36,782 nt of DNA from Hyphomicrobiales bacterium. GTDB lineage: Bacteria > Pseudomonadota > Alphaproteobacteria > Rhizobiales > Xanthobacteraceae. Below are positions 18,597 through 26,803 of the stretch, piece by piece (the stretch's first letter is position 1; every line of letters starts with the position of its first letter). The notes beneath the pieces are model-generated. The model was not told the origin of the DNA, made no database searches, and was given only the letters and a program-made list of their open reading frames with translations. The stretch is taken from contig JAFKKM010000051.1 in the NCBI GenBank assembly GCA_017305555.1, forward strand, positions 1 to 36,782, written 5' to 3'. Both the position numbers and the translations under genes were made by a program.

Positions 18597-19743
18597 CGTC
18601 AACGACGCTTTCGGCGTTTACATCCACTGGCCGTTTTGCCTGTCGAAGTGCCCCTACTGCGACTTCAATAGCCACGTCCGCCATGCGCCGATCGACGAGG
18701 CGCGTTATGTGCAAGCCTTTGCGAGCGAGATCGCGGCTATGGCGACGCGCGCGCCCAACCGTGAAGTTTCGTCGATCTTCTTCGGCGGCGGCACGCCGTC
18801 GCTGATGCAGCCGCAAACCATCGGCGGCATCCTCGACGCGATCAGCAAGCACTGGACCGTTTCCCCCAGCGTCGAAGTAACGCTAGAAGCCAATCCCACC
18901 AGCGTTGACGCAACGCGGTTTCACGGCTATCGCGCCGCCGGTGTCAATCGCGTCTCGCTCGGCGTGCAGGCGCTCGACGATGCCTCGCTCAAGATGCTGG
19001 GCCGGCTGCATACTGCGCGCGAGGCGCTGGATGCGGTCGCCATCGCGCGCAGCGCATTCGACCGCTATTCGTTCGACCTGATCTATGCGCGGCCTGACCA
19101 GACGCCGCGCGAATGGACCGACGAACTGACATTCGCGATCTCGGAAGCCGCCGAACATCTGTCGCTTTATCAACTGACGATCGAGGAAGGCACGCCGTTC
19201 TTCGGCCTGCACGCGGCCGGCAAACTGAAGACGCCGGACGAGGCCACCGCACGCATCCTTTACGACGTCACGCAGGAGGTCTGCGCCAAGCACGGACTGC
19301 CAGCCTACGAGATCTCCAATCATGCGCGCCCCGGCGCGGAGTGCCGACATAACCTCGTTTACTGGCGCGGTCAGGAATATGCGGGAATCGGGCCCGGCGC
19401 GCATGGACGGCTCGACATCAGCGGCATTCGCCACGCGCTGGCCACCGAGAAGCGACCGGAGGCGTGGCTGATGCGCGTCGAAGCCAACGGCCACGGCATC
19501 GTCACCGACGATCTGCTCAATCGCGAGGAGCGCGCCGACGAATTCCTGCTGATGGGTCTGCGGCTCGCAGAGGGCATCGACCCCCGGCGCTACGCCACAC
19601 TGTCAGGCCGCGAACTCGATGCCGGACGCATCACGGTGCTGCGTGAGGAAGGCGCCATCACCGTCGATCCTAGCGGACGGTTGCGCGTCACGCAGGCCGG
19701 TTTCCCGCTGCTCGATGCGGTCGTCGCCGATCTCGCTGCTTAA
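18583..19743 (+). CDS. hemW: Radical SAM heme chaperone HemW
   Basis: A radical SAM protein that binds heme and is thought to deliver it to respiratory targets. It was formerly misannotated as oxygen-independent coproporphyrinogen oxidase HemN. The 386-residue protein carries the 4Fe-4S motif CLSKCPYC (Cys19, 23, 26) and the GGGTPSL motif. [12 protein letters not shown] and the C-terminal HemN_C domain ([17 protein letters not shown]) follow. The start is TTG 18583, with GGAG upstream and 14-nt overlap with rdgB; no ATG lies before the cluster motif. It ends 2 bp from the convergent lipoprotein gene. Confidence 0.93.
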   Translation: MSRADVNDAFGVYIHWPFCLSKCPYCDFNSHVRHAPIDEARYVQAFASEIAAMATRAPNREVSSIFFGGGTPSLMQPQTIGGILDAISKHWTVSPSVEVTLEANPTSVDATRFHGYRAAGVNRVSLGVQALDDASLKMLGRLHTAREALDAVAIARSAFDRYSFDLIYARPDQTPREWTDELTFAISEAAEHLSLYQLTIEEGTPFFGLHAAGKLKTPDEATARILYDVTQEVCAKHGLPAYEISNHARPGAECRHNLVYWRGQEYAGIGPGAHGRLDISGIRHALATEKRPEAWLMRVEANGHGIVTDDLLNREERADEFLLMGLRLAEGIDPRRYATLSGRELDAGRITVLREEGAITVDPSGRLRVTQAGFPLLDAVVADLAA

Positions 19744-19745
19744 AG

Positions 19746-20957
19746 TTACGCGCCAAAACTCTTGGGCGAACCAGCCACAGGCTGACCGCCGCCAGAGGCG
19801 ACGCGCATCACCGCGAGGCCGCGCTGGTTGCTGCCGTCGGACCGGAAGCGGAACAGGCCGTCGATGCCAGCGAAGCCGGACGGATTGGTGAGCACCTCGG
19901 GCGAGAACTTCTGTGCGCCCTGCGTGCGCGCCAACGCCGCGACCAGCGCCACGGCGTCGTAGGCCAGCGTCGCGGTTCGGACCGGCTGCCGGCCGTATTT
20001 CGTATTGTAGCGCCCGGAGAACGCGCGAAAGCCGGCCGGATCCGGCGCGGCATAAAGGCCGCCCTGCATCGCAGCACTGGCGAACACACGCGGGCTATCC
20101 CACAAGCCGGTGCCGAGCAATTGCACGCGCTTGAGATTGGCTCCCGCCGCAGTCAATGCCTCAGCGACACCGACCACAGCATCCCCGTCATCGGCCAGGA
20201 ACAGCGCATCCGCGCTTCCCAGCGCCTGCGCCACGTTGCGTACGGCGTTGCTGCGATCCGAACCGTATTTCTCGAAGGCCACCACGCGACCGCCCTTGCG
20301 GCTGACCTCCTGTTTGAAGGCCGCTTCCACCACGTTGCCGTAGGCATTTTCCGGCAACAGCGCCGCATAGGAGCGCTTACCCGTTCCGGATGCGTAGTCG
20401 ATGATCCGCGTGACATCCGACTCCGGCAGGAAGCTCAACAAATAAACACCGCGCCCGGCCACGCTCGAGTCGGTCGAGAACGCGATCATCGGAATGCCCC
20501 GCGCGCGCGTCAGTTGGGCAGCCGCCGGCACCGACGCCGCGAACAACGGCCCGAGAATAATTTCGGCGCCTTCGTCGAGTGCCTGCTGCGCGCCTTGCTG
20601 CGCGCCCTGCGCATTGCCGGCATCGTCCTTGATCAGCAATTGCAGATTTGGGTTCTGGAATTCCGCCAGCGCCATCTCGGCGGCGTTCTTCATCGATTGC
20701 GCCGCGACGCCGGCATTGCCCGAAGCCGACAGTGGCAGGATCAAGCCGACCTTGACTTGACCAGTGCCGACCGACTGCGGCTGTTGCTGCGGCCCCGAAG
20801 CCTGCTGCGATCCATTGCCCGTCAACGCATTTTGCACGCCGGCGCAGGCGCCGAGCAGCGGCGTCCCGAGGATCAGCCCGAGGGCAGCCCGCCGTGTTGC
20901 TCCGCGTTGTTCGACATCAGGATCGATCGGACCCGCCATCATCATTCTTTCGTTCAT
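19746..20957 (-). CDS. PBP activator-like periplasmic lipoprotein
   Basis: A 403-residue protein with a type 1 periplasmic-binding fold, related to the LppC/LpoA group of penicillin-binding protein activators and to Leu/Ile/Val-binding proteins. The N-terminus has TRRAALGLILG followed by the lipobox LLGAC (Cys38), so it is a lipoprotein; the paired arginines might even allow Tat export. A Gln-rich linker (SQQASGPQQQPQ) precedes the binding domain, which starts VKVGLILPLS. The domain includes GPLFAASVPA and LLPENAYGN. ATG 20957 is tentative; 20945 is an alternative. Its divergence from rsmI-yraN is a conserved arrangement. Confidence 0.83.
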   Translation of the reverse strand: MNERMMMAGPIDPDVEQRGATRRAALGLILGTPLLGACAGVQNALTGNGSQQASGPQQQPQSVGTGQVKVGLILPLSASGNAGVAAQSMKNAAEMALAEFQNPNLQLLIKDDAGNAQGAQQGAQQALDEGAEIILGPLFAASVPAAAQLTRARGIPMIAFSTDSSVAGRGVYLLSFLPESDVTRIIDYASGTGKRSYAALLPENAYGNVVEAAFKQEVSRKGGRVVAFEKYGSDRSNAVRNVAQALGSADALFLADDGDAVVGVAEALTAAGANLKRVQLLGTGLWDSPRVFASAAMQGGLYAAPDPAGFRAFSGRYNTKYGRQPVRTATLAYDAVALVAALARTQGAQKFSPEVLTNPSGFAGIDGLFRFRSDGSNQRGLAVMRVASGGGQPVAGSPKSFGA

Positions 20958-21176
20958 CGGCGCCGATCGCCGCCGGTGCTGCAAACGATCTGCTGGGGGA
21001 TTAAGGCATATTGTCGGCGAATAGTTAACCAAAACAATAGGCTTATTTTGCCCGCGATGCCGTTTCATCGCGCACGTGGCTTTCAAGCACACTCATCCGC
21101 TTCACGCAAAGACTCCGCGCGGACATCGCGGAAAAGCTGTATCCTGCTGTTTCCAATCCTGCTTTACAGTGTTGCG

Positions 21177-22136
21177 ATGTCCAGCAAAGCTGCTCACTCG
21201 AACATTGCGCCGGCAAGCCTGGAACCGGCCGCGCGCACGTTCCTCATATCCGAACACCTCCTATCGGCCCCCAAAGCGACACCGGGACTTCATCTCGTCG
21301 CCACGCCGATCGGCAACCTCGGCGATATCACGCTGCGCGCTTTGCAGACGCTGGCGGGCGTCGACGTAATCGCGTGCGAGGATACGCGAGTGACACGGCG
21401 GCTGACGGAGCGTTACGGCATCACTGCGACGCTCAAGCCCTATCACGAACACAACGCTGCCGCCGCGCGTCCAAAAATTCTTCAGATGCTGGCGGAAGGC
21501 GCATCGATCGCGCTGGTCTCCGACGCCGGCACACCGCTGATCTCCGATCCAGGTTTCAAGCTGGTGCGCGAGGTTTGCGCCGCGGGTCATGCGGTGATCG
21601 CGTTGCCAGGTCCTTCGTCGGTGTTGACCGCGCTGGCCCTGGCGGCGCTGCCGACCGATCGTTTTTTCTTCGAGGGATTTCTTCCCTCCAAACAAGGCGC
21701 GCGACGCCATCGCATCGCGGAGCTGGCGCGCATTCCGGCAACGCTGGTGATGTTCGAATCTGGCAACCGCGTGCAGGACGCGTTGGCTGATCTCGCCGAG
21801 GCCATGAGCGGGCGCGACGCCGCGATCTGTCGCGAACTGACCAAGCTGCATGAGGAGATACAGCGCAGCCCGCTCGCGACACTGGCCCAAACGGCTTCGA
21901 CATTGGAGACACGTGGCGAATTCGTGCTGGTGGTCGGGCCCCCGCCCGCGCAGGCGCAGATTATGGCGGCGGGCGAACTCGACAATGTCCTGCGCGCCGC
22001 ATTGAAGCGCGGCAGCGTCAAGGATGCGGTTGCCGACGCCGTCGCGTTGTCCGGCCGGCCGCGCCGCGAAGTTTACGCGCGTGCGCTCGAACTCGCTGAT
22101 GAAGATCGTGGAGACGACGGCGATGGCACCGCCTGA
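21177..22136 (+). CDS. rsmI: 16S rRNA (cytidine1402-2'-O)-methyltransferase
   Basis: SAM-dependent enzyme that 2'-O-methylates C1402 in the ribosomal P site. At 319 residues it shows the tetrapyrrole-methylase fold signatures [48 protein letters not shown] and [28 protein letters not shown] and the C-terminal SRPRREVYA-like tail follow. ATG 21177 is chosen; the open frame upstream runs antisense to the neighbouring lipoprotein gene and is not coding. The first ~35 residues before LHLVATP are variable. Its last 14 nt overlap yraN. The 219 bp between the divergent starts hold the promoters for both directions, with an AT-rich patch at 21001-21050. Confidence 0.95.
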   Translation: MSSKAAHSNIAPASLEPAARTFLISEHLLSAPKATPGLHLVATPIGNLGDITLRALQTLAGVDVIACEDTRVTRRLTERYGITATLKPYHEHNAAAARPKILQMLAEGASIALVSDAGTPLISDPGFKLVREVCAAGHAVIALPGPSSVLTALALAALPTDRFFFEGFLPSKQGARRHRIAELARIPATLVMFESGNRVQDALADLAEAMSGRDAAICRELTKLHEEIQRSPLATLAQTASTLETRGEFVLVVGPPPAQAQIMAAGELDNVLRAALKRGSVKDAVADAVALSGRPRREVYARALELADEDRGDDGDGTA

Positions 22137-22551
22137 TCCGACGCTGGCGCCAAAACGTTCTCGAAAGACCGTTGCGGCCAAAGCCCCCGCCCCCGAACGC
22201 GTCGCGGCCTTCCGCATCGGTCTCTCCGCCGAAAGCCGCGCAGCCGCCTACCTGATCGCCAAGGGCTACCGCATTCTGGCCCGGCGTTTCCGGACCCCTT
22301 ACGGCGAGATCGACATCGTCGCCAAGCGACGGAGCCTGCTGGCTTTCGTCGAGGTCAAAGCCCGTGCCACGCTGGACGCCGCCGCCTACGCCGTGACGCC
22401 CCGTCAACAAAAACGCATCGTCGGTGCCGCCAATGCATGGTTGATGGCGCACCCTGAACATGCCAATTTCGACCTGCGTTTCGATGCCGTGCTGGTTGCG
22501 CCACGCTCCTTGCCGCACCATCTGCCGGGAGCCTTCGACGCCGGCACCTGA
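22123..22551 (+). CDS. yraN: YraN family (UPF0102) nuclease-fold protein
   Basis: A 142-residue protein of the UPF0102 family, which has a restriction-endonuclease-like fold with unclear function. The fold core is visible: [20 protein letters not shown], then the catalytic-type motif GEIDIVAKR...[10 protein letters not shown] (E-x-D...E-x-K), then the helix TPRQQKRIV and [13 protein letters not shown] 22123 follows GGAG by about 9 nt and is preferred over 22099. It overlaps rsmI by 14 nt, so the pair is translationally coupled, as in many proteobacteria. Confidence 0.9.
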   Translation: MAPPDPTLAPKRSRKTVAAKAPAPERVAAFRIGLSAESRAAAYLIAKGYRILARRFRTPYGEIDIVAKRRSLLAFVEVKARATLDAAAYAVTPRQQKRIVGAANAWLMAHPEHANFDLRFDAVLVAPRSLPHHLPGAFDAGT

Positions 22552-22616
22552 CATCAGGGCATCCTGACCAAGATCATCTCGCCAAGACCATAAACTCCCA
22601 AACCGGACACCAGAGC

Positions 22617-23558
22617 ATGAGCCTGAAAGTCGCCGTCCAGATGGACCCCATCGCGCGCATCAACGTGCGCGGCGATTCCACATTCGCCCTCCTTCTGGAG
22701 GCACAGCGGCGCGGCCACGCCATCTCCTACTACACGCCGGACCAGCTCTCGTTGAACGGCAAGGATGTCGTTGCGCCGGTGCAGTCGCTCAGTGTCCGGG
22801 ATGAGGTCGGTAATCACTACACACTCGGCGAACCGAAACGCACCAATCTGGCGTCATTCGACGTGGTGTTGTTGCGACAGGATCCGCCGTTCGATCTCGC
22901 TTACATCACCAGCACGCATTTGCTGGAACGCATCCATCCCAAAACGCTGGTGGTCAACGATCCGACGAGCGTGCGCAACGCACCGGAAAAGCTGTTCGTG
23001 CTCGACTTTCCCGAGCTGATGCCGCCGACGCTGATCTCGCGCAATCTCGACGAGATCAATGCCTTCCGCGCCGAGCATGGCGCGGTGGTGATGAAGCCGT
23101 TGCACGGCCATGGCGGCGCGGCGGTGTTTCGCATTCTACCGCAGGACATGAATTTCGGATCGCTCTACGACATGTTCGCGGTCACGTTCCGCGAGCCGTG
23201 GGTGATCCAGCGCTTCCTCCCCGAGGTGAAGAAGGGCGACAAGCGCATCATCCTGGTCGACGGTGAATTTGCCGGCGCGGTTAATCGCGTGCCGGCTGCT
23301 GACGATCTGCGCTCCAACATGGTGCGCGGCGGAGCCGCACGCGCCACCGATCTGACGCCGCGCGAACGTGAGATTTGTGAGCGCATCGGGCCGGCGCTGC
23401 GTGAGCGTGGCCTGCTATTTGTCGGCATCGATGTCATCGACGATCATCTCACCGAGATCAACGTCACGTCTCCAACCGGCATTCGCGCCATCGCCAATCT
23501 CGGCGGTGCCGATATCGCCACTTTGATTTGGGACAAGATCGAAGCCAAGCGCCGCTAG
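22617..23558 (+). CDS. gshB: Glutathione synthetase
   Basis: ATP-dependent ligase joining gamma-glutamylcysteine and glycine. The 313-residue ATP-grasp enzyme has the N-terminal [33 protein letters not shown] and [13 protein letters not shown] segments. The ATP-grasp parts are [28 protein letters not shown], and the final [14 protein letters not shown]. It follows yraN after 65 nt and ends 18 nt from the convergent secreted-protein gene. It is probably part of the rsmI-yraN-gshB unit. Confidence 0.96.
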   Translation: MSLKVAVQMDPIARINVRGDSTFALLLEAQRRGHAISYYTPDQLSLNGKDVVAPVQSLSVRDEVGNHYTLGEPKRTNLASFDVVLLRQDPPFDLAYITSTHLLERIHPKTLVVNDPTSVRNAPEKLFVLDFPELMPPTLISRNLDEINAFRAEHGAVVMKPLHGHGGAAVFRILPQDMNFGSLYDMFAVTFREPWVIQRFLPEVKKGDKRIILVDGEFAGAVNRVPAADDLRSNMVRGGAARATDLTPREREICERIGPALRERGLLFVGIDVIDDHLTEINVTSPTGIRAIANLGGADIATLIWDKIEAKRR

Positions 23559-23576
23559 TAGCCACCGTCGCCATTC

Positions 23577-24239
23577 TCAGCGCGTGATGACCTGACGCCC
23601 CGGCGGCCACGGCCGGTTTCTGGCGATGGAGCTAGCGCCGATCTCCCAACCGGCGCCGGACCACAGCACATCGACGACACCGAGCGCGCCGATAGCATCG
23701 CGCACGAAGAACAGATTCGATACCGCATTGACGGACAACGCGCCCGGCTCCCCGTTCGGCTGCAATTTCAGCAGACACCAGATATCGGCGAGACGGATCT
23801 CGTAGGGATGATGCATCGTTTCCGCGATGGCAACGCTGCGCGACGGCTTGTCGAGCACGAAGACCTGCAACGATGTAACGTCCGGCGGCGGTTCGACCTT
23901 GGCCAGATACCTCCGGCCGAACCCCGCCCCGAGCCAGGAAATTCTCACCTCGCTACGTGCTGAAATGTCCTCTCGAAACCGATCGTAGGCGACGAATGCA
24001 GCCTCACCACGAAGCGCTGACGTCGTCAGCGGCTCCGTTGTGTCTGCGGACGGCGGGCAGCGGACTTTTGAGACCGGCCGCAATCGCCCGGATGTCGCCG
24101 CCGCCGCGGGACCACCGGCGGGCGCCGGCGGGCGCCTCGATTCGGCACGCAATGCATCGGAGCCGGCCCATCCCCCACCGAGACACTCCGACAAGATAAG
24201 TGCGGCCCCCAAAGTAATCGTCCGACTCCGCCGTCCCAT
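23577..24239 (-). CDS. Secreted protein of unknown function
   Basis: A 220-residue protein with a probable signal peptide: a positively charged start MGRRSR, then the hydrophobic TITLGAALILSECLGGG. A Pro/Ala-rich linker (about 33-50) follows, then a domain with FVAYDRFREDI, SWLGAGFGRRYLAKVEPP, FVLDKPSRSVAIAE and NLFFVRDAIG. Cysteines at about 19, 61 and 154 are present. The segment LSEC is a poor lipobox because of the glutamate. I do not recognise the family. The start region is flanked by an AT-rich stretch carrying a CtrA-type box 67 nt upstream, so cell-cycle-linked expression is possible but unproven. The coding call rests on GC-rich codon use and the signal peptide. Confidence 0.65.
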   Translation of the reverse strand: MGRRSRTITLGAALILSECLGGGWAGSDALRAESRRPPAPAGGPAAAATSGRLRPVSKVRCPPSADTTEPLTTSALRGEAAFVAYDRFREDISARSEVRISWLGAGFGRRYLAKVEPPPDVTSLQVFVLDKPSRSVAIAETMHHPYEIRLADIWCLLKLQPNGEPGALSVNAVSNLFFVRDAIGALGVVDVLWSGAGWEIGASSIARNRPWPPGRQVITR

Positions 24240-24305
24240 AATCGATTCCCTGATTCGCTTTTCAGGGTCACGGTAATCGGTAACTGTACTGAGTAAATTG
24301 AAGCC

Positions 24306-24324
24306 TTAACCTTTGGTTAACCAT
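24306..24324. promoter_or_regulatory. CtrA-type binding box
   Basis: TTAACCTTTGGTTAA (24306-24320) matches the full CtrA consensus TTAA-N7-TTAA. Its right half extends to TTAACCAT, the preferred half site. It lies between the divergent secreted-protein gene (start 24239) and comM/yifB (start 24524). CtrA is the conserved response regulator of the alphaproteobacterial cell cycle. Which flanking gene it controls cannot be read from sequence; the distance fits the minus-strand gene best. Confidence 0.55.
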
Positions 24325-24332
24325 AAAATACA

Positions 24333-24361
24333 TAGATATTAAGAATTATACTTAGATATTA
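24333..24361. promoter_or_regulatory. Direct repeat in AT-rich intergenic region
   Basis: TAGATATTA occurs at 24333-24341 and 24353-24361, exactly 20 bp apart (about two helical turns). It lies in an unusually AT-rich stretch (about 24290-24400) in an otherwise GC-rich window. This arrangement suits two adjacent regulator sites or an A/T-rich promoter. No regulator is recognised. Confidence 0.3.
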
Positions 24362-24523
24362 TTTGAACTAAGTTTTCTGTTATTTGATATTCACTTTGAA
24401 CGTCGGAAGCAAATCAGTCGGCGCTCATTCCCCAATCTTCGGAGGTCCTTCGCCAATCTTTGTTCTCTTATTGTTCTTGCGTCGAGCCTTGTGCAGCGCT
24501 AGCTTTCGTTTGGGAGGGGCACC

Positions 24524-26062
24524 ATGGTTCAACGGGTCTCTACGGTCGCATTCGAAGGCATCGACGCCCGCGCGGTGGATGTCCAAGTCCAGGTCGCACC
24601 CGGCCTGCCAGCGTTCACCATCGTCGGCCTCCCCGACAAGGCGGTGTCCGAGGCACGCGAACGAGTTCGCTCCGCGCTGATCGCCTCCGGGCTGGCACTG
24701 CCGGCACGACGGATCACCGTCAATCTCGCACCCGCCGATCTGCCCAAGGAGGGCAGCCATTACGATCTGCCGATCGCGCTCGGTCTGATGGCCGCCATCG
24801 GCGCGATCCCACCGGATGCGCTGACTGGCTTTACGGTGTTGGGCGAACTCGGCCTCGACGGCTCGATCGCATCGGTGGCTGGCGTCCTGCCGGCGGCGAT
24901 CGGCGCCAATGCGCGCGACGAGGGTTTGATTTGTCCCGCGGCTTGCGGAGCGGAAGCGGCGTGGGCGAGCCCCGATATCCAGATCGTGGCGGCGCGATCG
25001 CTGATCCAGATCGCCAATCACTTCAAAGGCACACAGGTTTTGTCGCGGCCGCAACCGCGCATTCATCCGCAGGATGCCTCTCAACTCGACCTCCGCGATA
25101 TCAAGGGCCAGGAAAGCGCCAAGCGCGCGCTCGAAATCGCCGCCGCAGGTGGACATCATCTGCTGATGAGCGGCTCACCGGGTGCAGGCAAGTCGATGCT
25201 GGCGGCGCGGCTGCCTTCGATCCTGCCTCCGCTGTCGCCGGCCGAACTGCTCGAAGTCTCGATGATCGCTTCCGTCGCTGGCGAGATCGAAGGCGGGGCG
25301 CTGACCAATCGGCGGCCGTTTCGCGCACCGCATCACTCCGCCAGTATGGCAGCGCTGACCGGTGGCGGTATGCGTGCCAAGCCGGGCGAGATTTCGCTGG
25401 CGCATCAGGGCGTGCTGTTCCTCGACGAACTACCGGAGTTCGATCCACGCGTTCTGGACTCACTCCGCCAACCGCTGGAGAACGGCGAGGTTTCCGTTTC
25501 GCGCGCCAACCATCGCGTTACCTATCCGGCCCGCTTCATGCTGGTGGCGGCGATGAACCCTTGCCGATGCGGACACGCCTATGAACCGGGCTATGCCTGC
25601 AAGCGCGGCCGCATCGATCGCTGCACGGCGGATTATCAGTCGCGCATCTCGGGGCCATTGATGGATCGTATCGACCTGCGCATCGAGGTTCCCGCCGTGA
25701 CCGCTGCGGACCTGATCCTGCCGGCACCGTCGGAAGGCTCCGCCGAAGTCGCCGCGCGTGTCGCGGCGGCGCGCGATATCCAGCTCGCGCGCTATGCCGC
25801 GGCGGGCCTGCCGCACATCCGCACCAATTCCGAGGCGCCGGCGTCGGTGCTGGAAACCGTGGCGCAGCCCGATGCGCAAGGCCAGAAGTTGTTGCGCGAC
25901 GCCGCCGAAGCCATGCGCCTATCCGCGCGCGGCTATCATCGTGTGTTGCGGGTGGCGCGAACCCTCGCCGATCTCGACGGCACGGAACAGATCGGCCGGA
26001 TGCATCTGGCCGAAGCCTTGTCCTATCGGGCGCTCGCGGACGATATCCGGCACGCCGCATAG
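24524..26062 (+). CDS. comM: YifB/ComM family AAA+ (Mg-chelatase-like) ATPase
   Basis: A 512-residue protein related to ComM, a hexameric helicase that promotes branch migration during natural transformation. Family members also occur in non-competent bacteria. The N-terminal domain begins MVQRVSTVAFEGIDARAVDVQ and includes FTIVGLPDKAVSEARERVR. The AAA+ part has Walker A GSPGAGKS and Walker B VLFLDELPEF. AAMNPCRCGH and KRGRIDRCTADYQSRISGPLMDRIDLRIEVP follow, both hallmark segments with paired cysteines. The C-terminus has the ARGYHRVLRVARTLADLDG motif. ATG 24524 follows GGGAGGGG. It stands alone after an AT-rich, CtrA-box-containing intergenic region. Confidence 0.93.
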   Translation: MVQRVSTVAFEGIDARAVDVQVQVAPGLPAFTIVGLPDKAVSEARERVRSALIASGLALPARRITVNLAPADLPKEGSHYDLPIALGLMAAIGAIPPDALTGFTVLGELGLDGSIASVAGVLPAAIGANARDEGLICPAACGAEAAWASPDIQIVAARSLIQIANHFKGTQVLSRPQPRIHPQDASQLDLRDIKGQESAKRALEIAAAGGHHLLMSGSPGAGKSMLAARLPSILPPLSPAELLEVSMIASVAGEIEGGALTNRRPFRAPHHSASMAALTGGGMRAKPGEISLAHQGVLFLDELPEFDPRVLDSLRQPLENGEVSVSRANHRVTYPARFMLVAAMNPCRCGHAYEPGYACKRGRIDRCTADYQSRISGPLMDRIDLRIEVPAVTAADLILPAPSEGSAEVAARVAAARDIQLARYAAAGLPHIRTNSEAPASVLETVAQPDAQGQKLLRDAAEAMRLSARGYHRVLRVARTLADLDGTEQIGRMHLAEALSYRALADDIRHAA

Positions 26063-26193
26063 GCCGCACGCGCAATTGCTCACGGGATTGCGCCACATCG
26101 GGACATCAACCAAACAATAACGACTTTTGTTTACGCTGCGCAAACCATACGCCCAGCCATGTCGCGTGGGCGTTCAGATGCGGACAGCGTATC

Positions 26194-26658
26194 ATGTCGC
26201 GTTTCAAGATTTTTGCCTCGGTGATTCCGCTGATCCTGGCCGGGGTGTTCGCCCGCGAAAGCCTGTCGCCGCAGCCGCAGCCCTGCATCAGGGTCGGCAA
26301 TGTGGCGGTGCAGATGGCGACCGCGCCATGGCAATCGCAATCCCGCGTCAGCTTCACCGACAATCCGGCGGAAGCGACGGTGCGGGTACAGATCGTCGAA
26401 ACCCCGGACAACGCCGATTTCACAGTGGTCGACGACATCGACGGCGCGGAGCCCGATGCCTGCGCGGCGCAAGCGGCAACGCGTTATATCGGCATCGCCA
26501 AGGCAACCACCGCATTGCAGCCGATCATCTATCTGTCCAGCGAACCCGGCGATTTCCGCATCTTCGTGCAGTCGAAGACATTCTCGCCGCAGGCCGCCGC
26601 AGCCCTGGTGGTCGGTGCCGGCGACGACCGCGCCCGCGTCGCTGCGGCTGCGCTTTAA
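26194..26658 (+). CDS. Small secreted protein of unknown function
   Basis: A 154-residue protein with an N-terminal signal or anchor (MSRFKIFASVIPLILAGVFA) and a mature domain with two cysteines (31 and 90), possibly disulfide-linked. Recognisable stretches are CIRVGNVAVQ, ATVRVQIVETPDNADF and PIIYLSSEPGDFRIFVQS. I cannot place it in a family. The coding call rests on the signal sequence, codon use like the neighbours, and its position between two plus-strand genes. It starts 131 nt after comM and ends 145 nt before the kinase start. Its TAA stop is part of a CtrA-like half box. Confidence 0.65.
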   Translation: MSRFKIFASVIPLILAGVFARESLSPQPQPCIRVGNVAVQMATAPWQSQSRVSFTDNPAEATVRVQIVETPDNADFTVVDDIDGAEPDACAAQAATRYIGIAKATTALQPIIYLSSEPGDFRIFVQSKTFSPQAAAALVVGAGDDRARVAAAAL

Positions 26659-26803
26659 CGCTTCGTCAACCCTGTTTCCAAGCGATCGGTTAACGCAGCT
26701 CGCCTGCAAGCACTTTGCAAGATCGCCTCGTCATTCTCGGCCTCGAACGCGCTGAATGGGCTCCAGAGAGGAGTGCTTTCGCGAGTGGTTCGGGGGTCGA
26801 TCG

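Noticed and set aside
16932-18602. A 556-codon minus-strand frame across rph and rdgB
   Set aside because: Runs through two well-identified plus-strand genes and repeat elements; no recognisable domain.
20121-21176. Upstream extension of rsmI (671-codon frame)
   Set aside because: The extension is antisense to the lipoprotein gene; RsmI homology starts near 21280 and ATG 21177 is sufficient.
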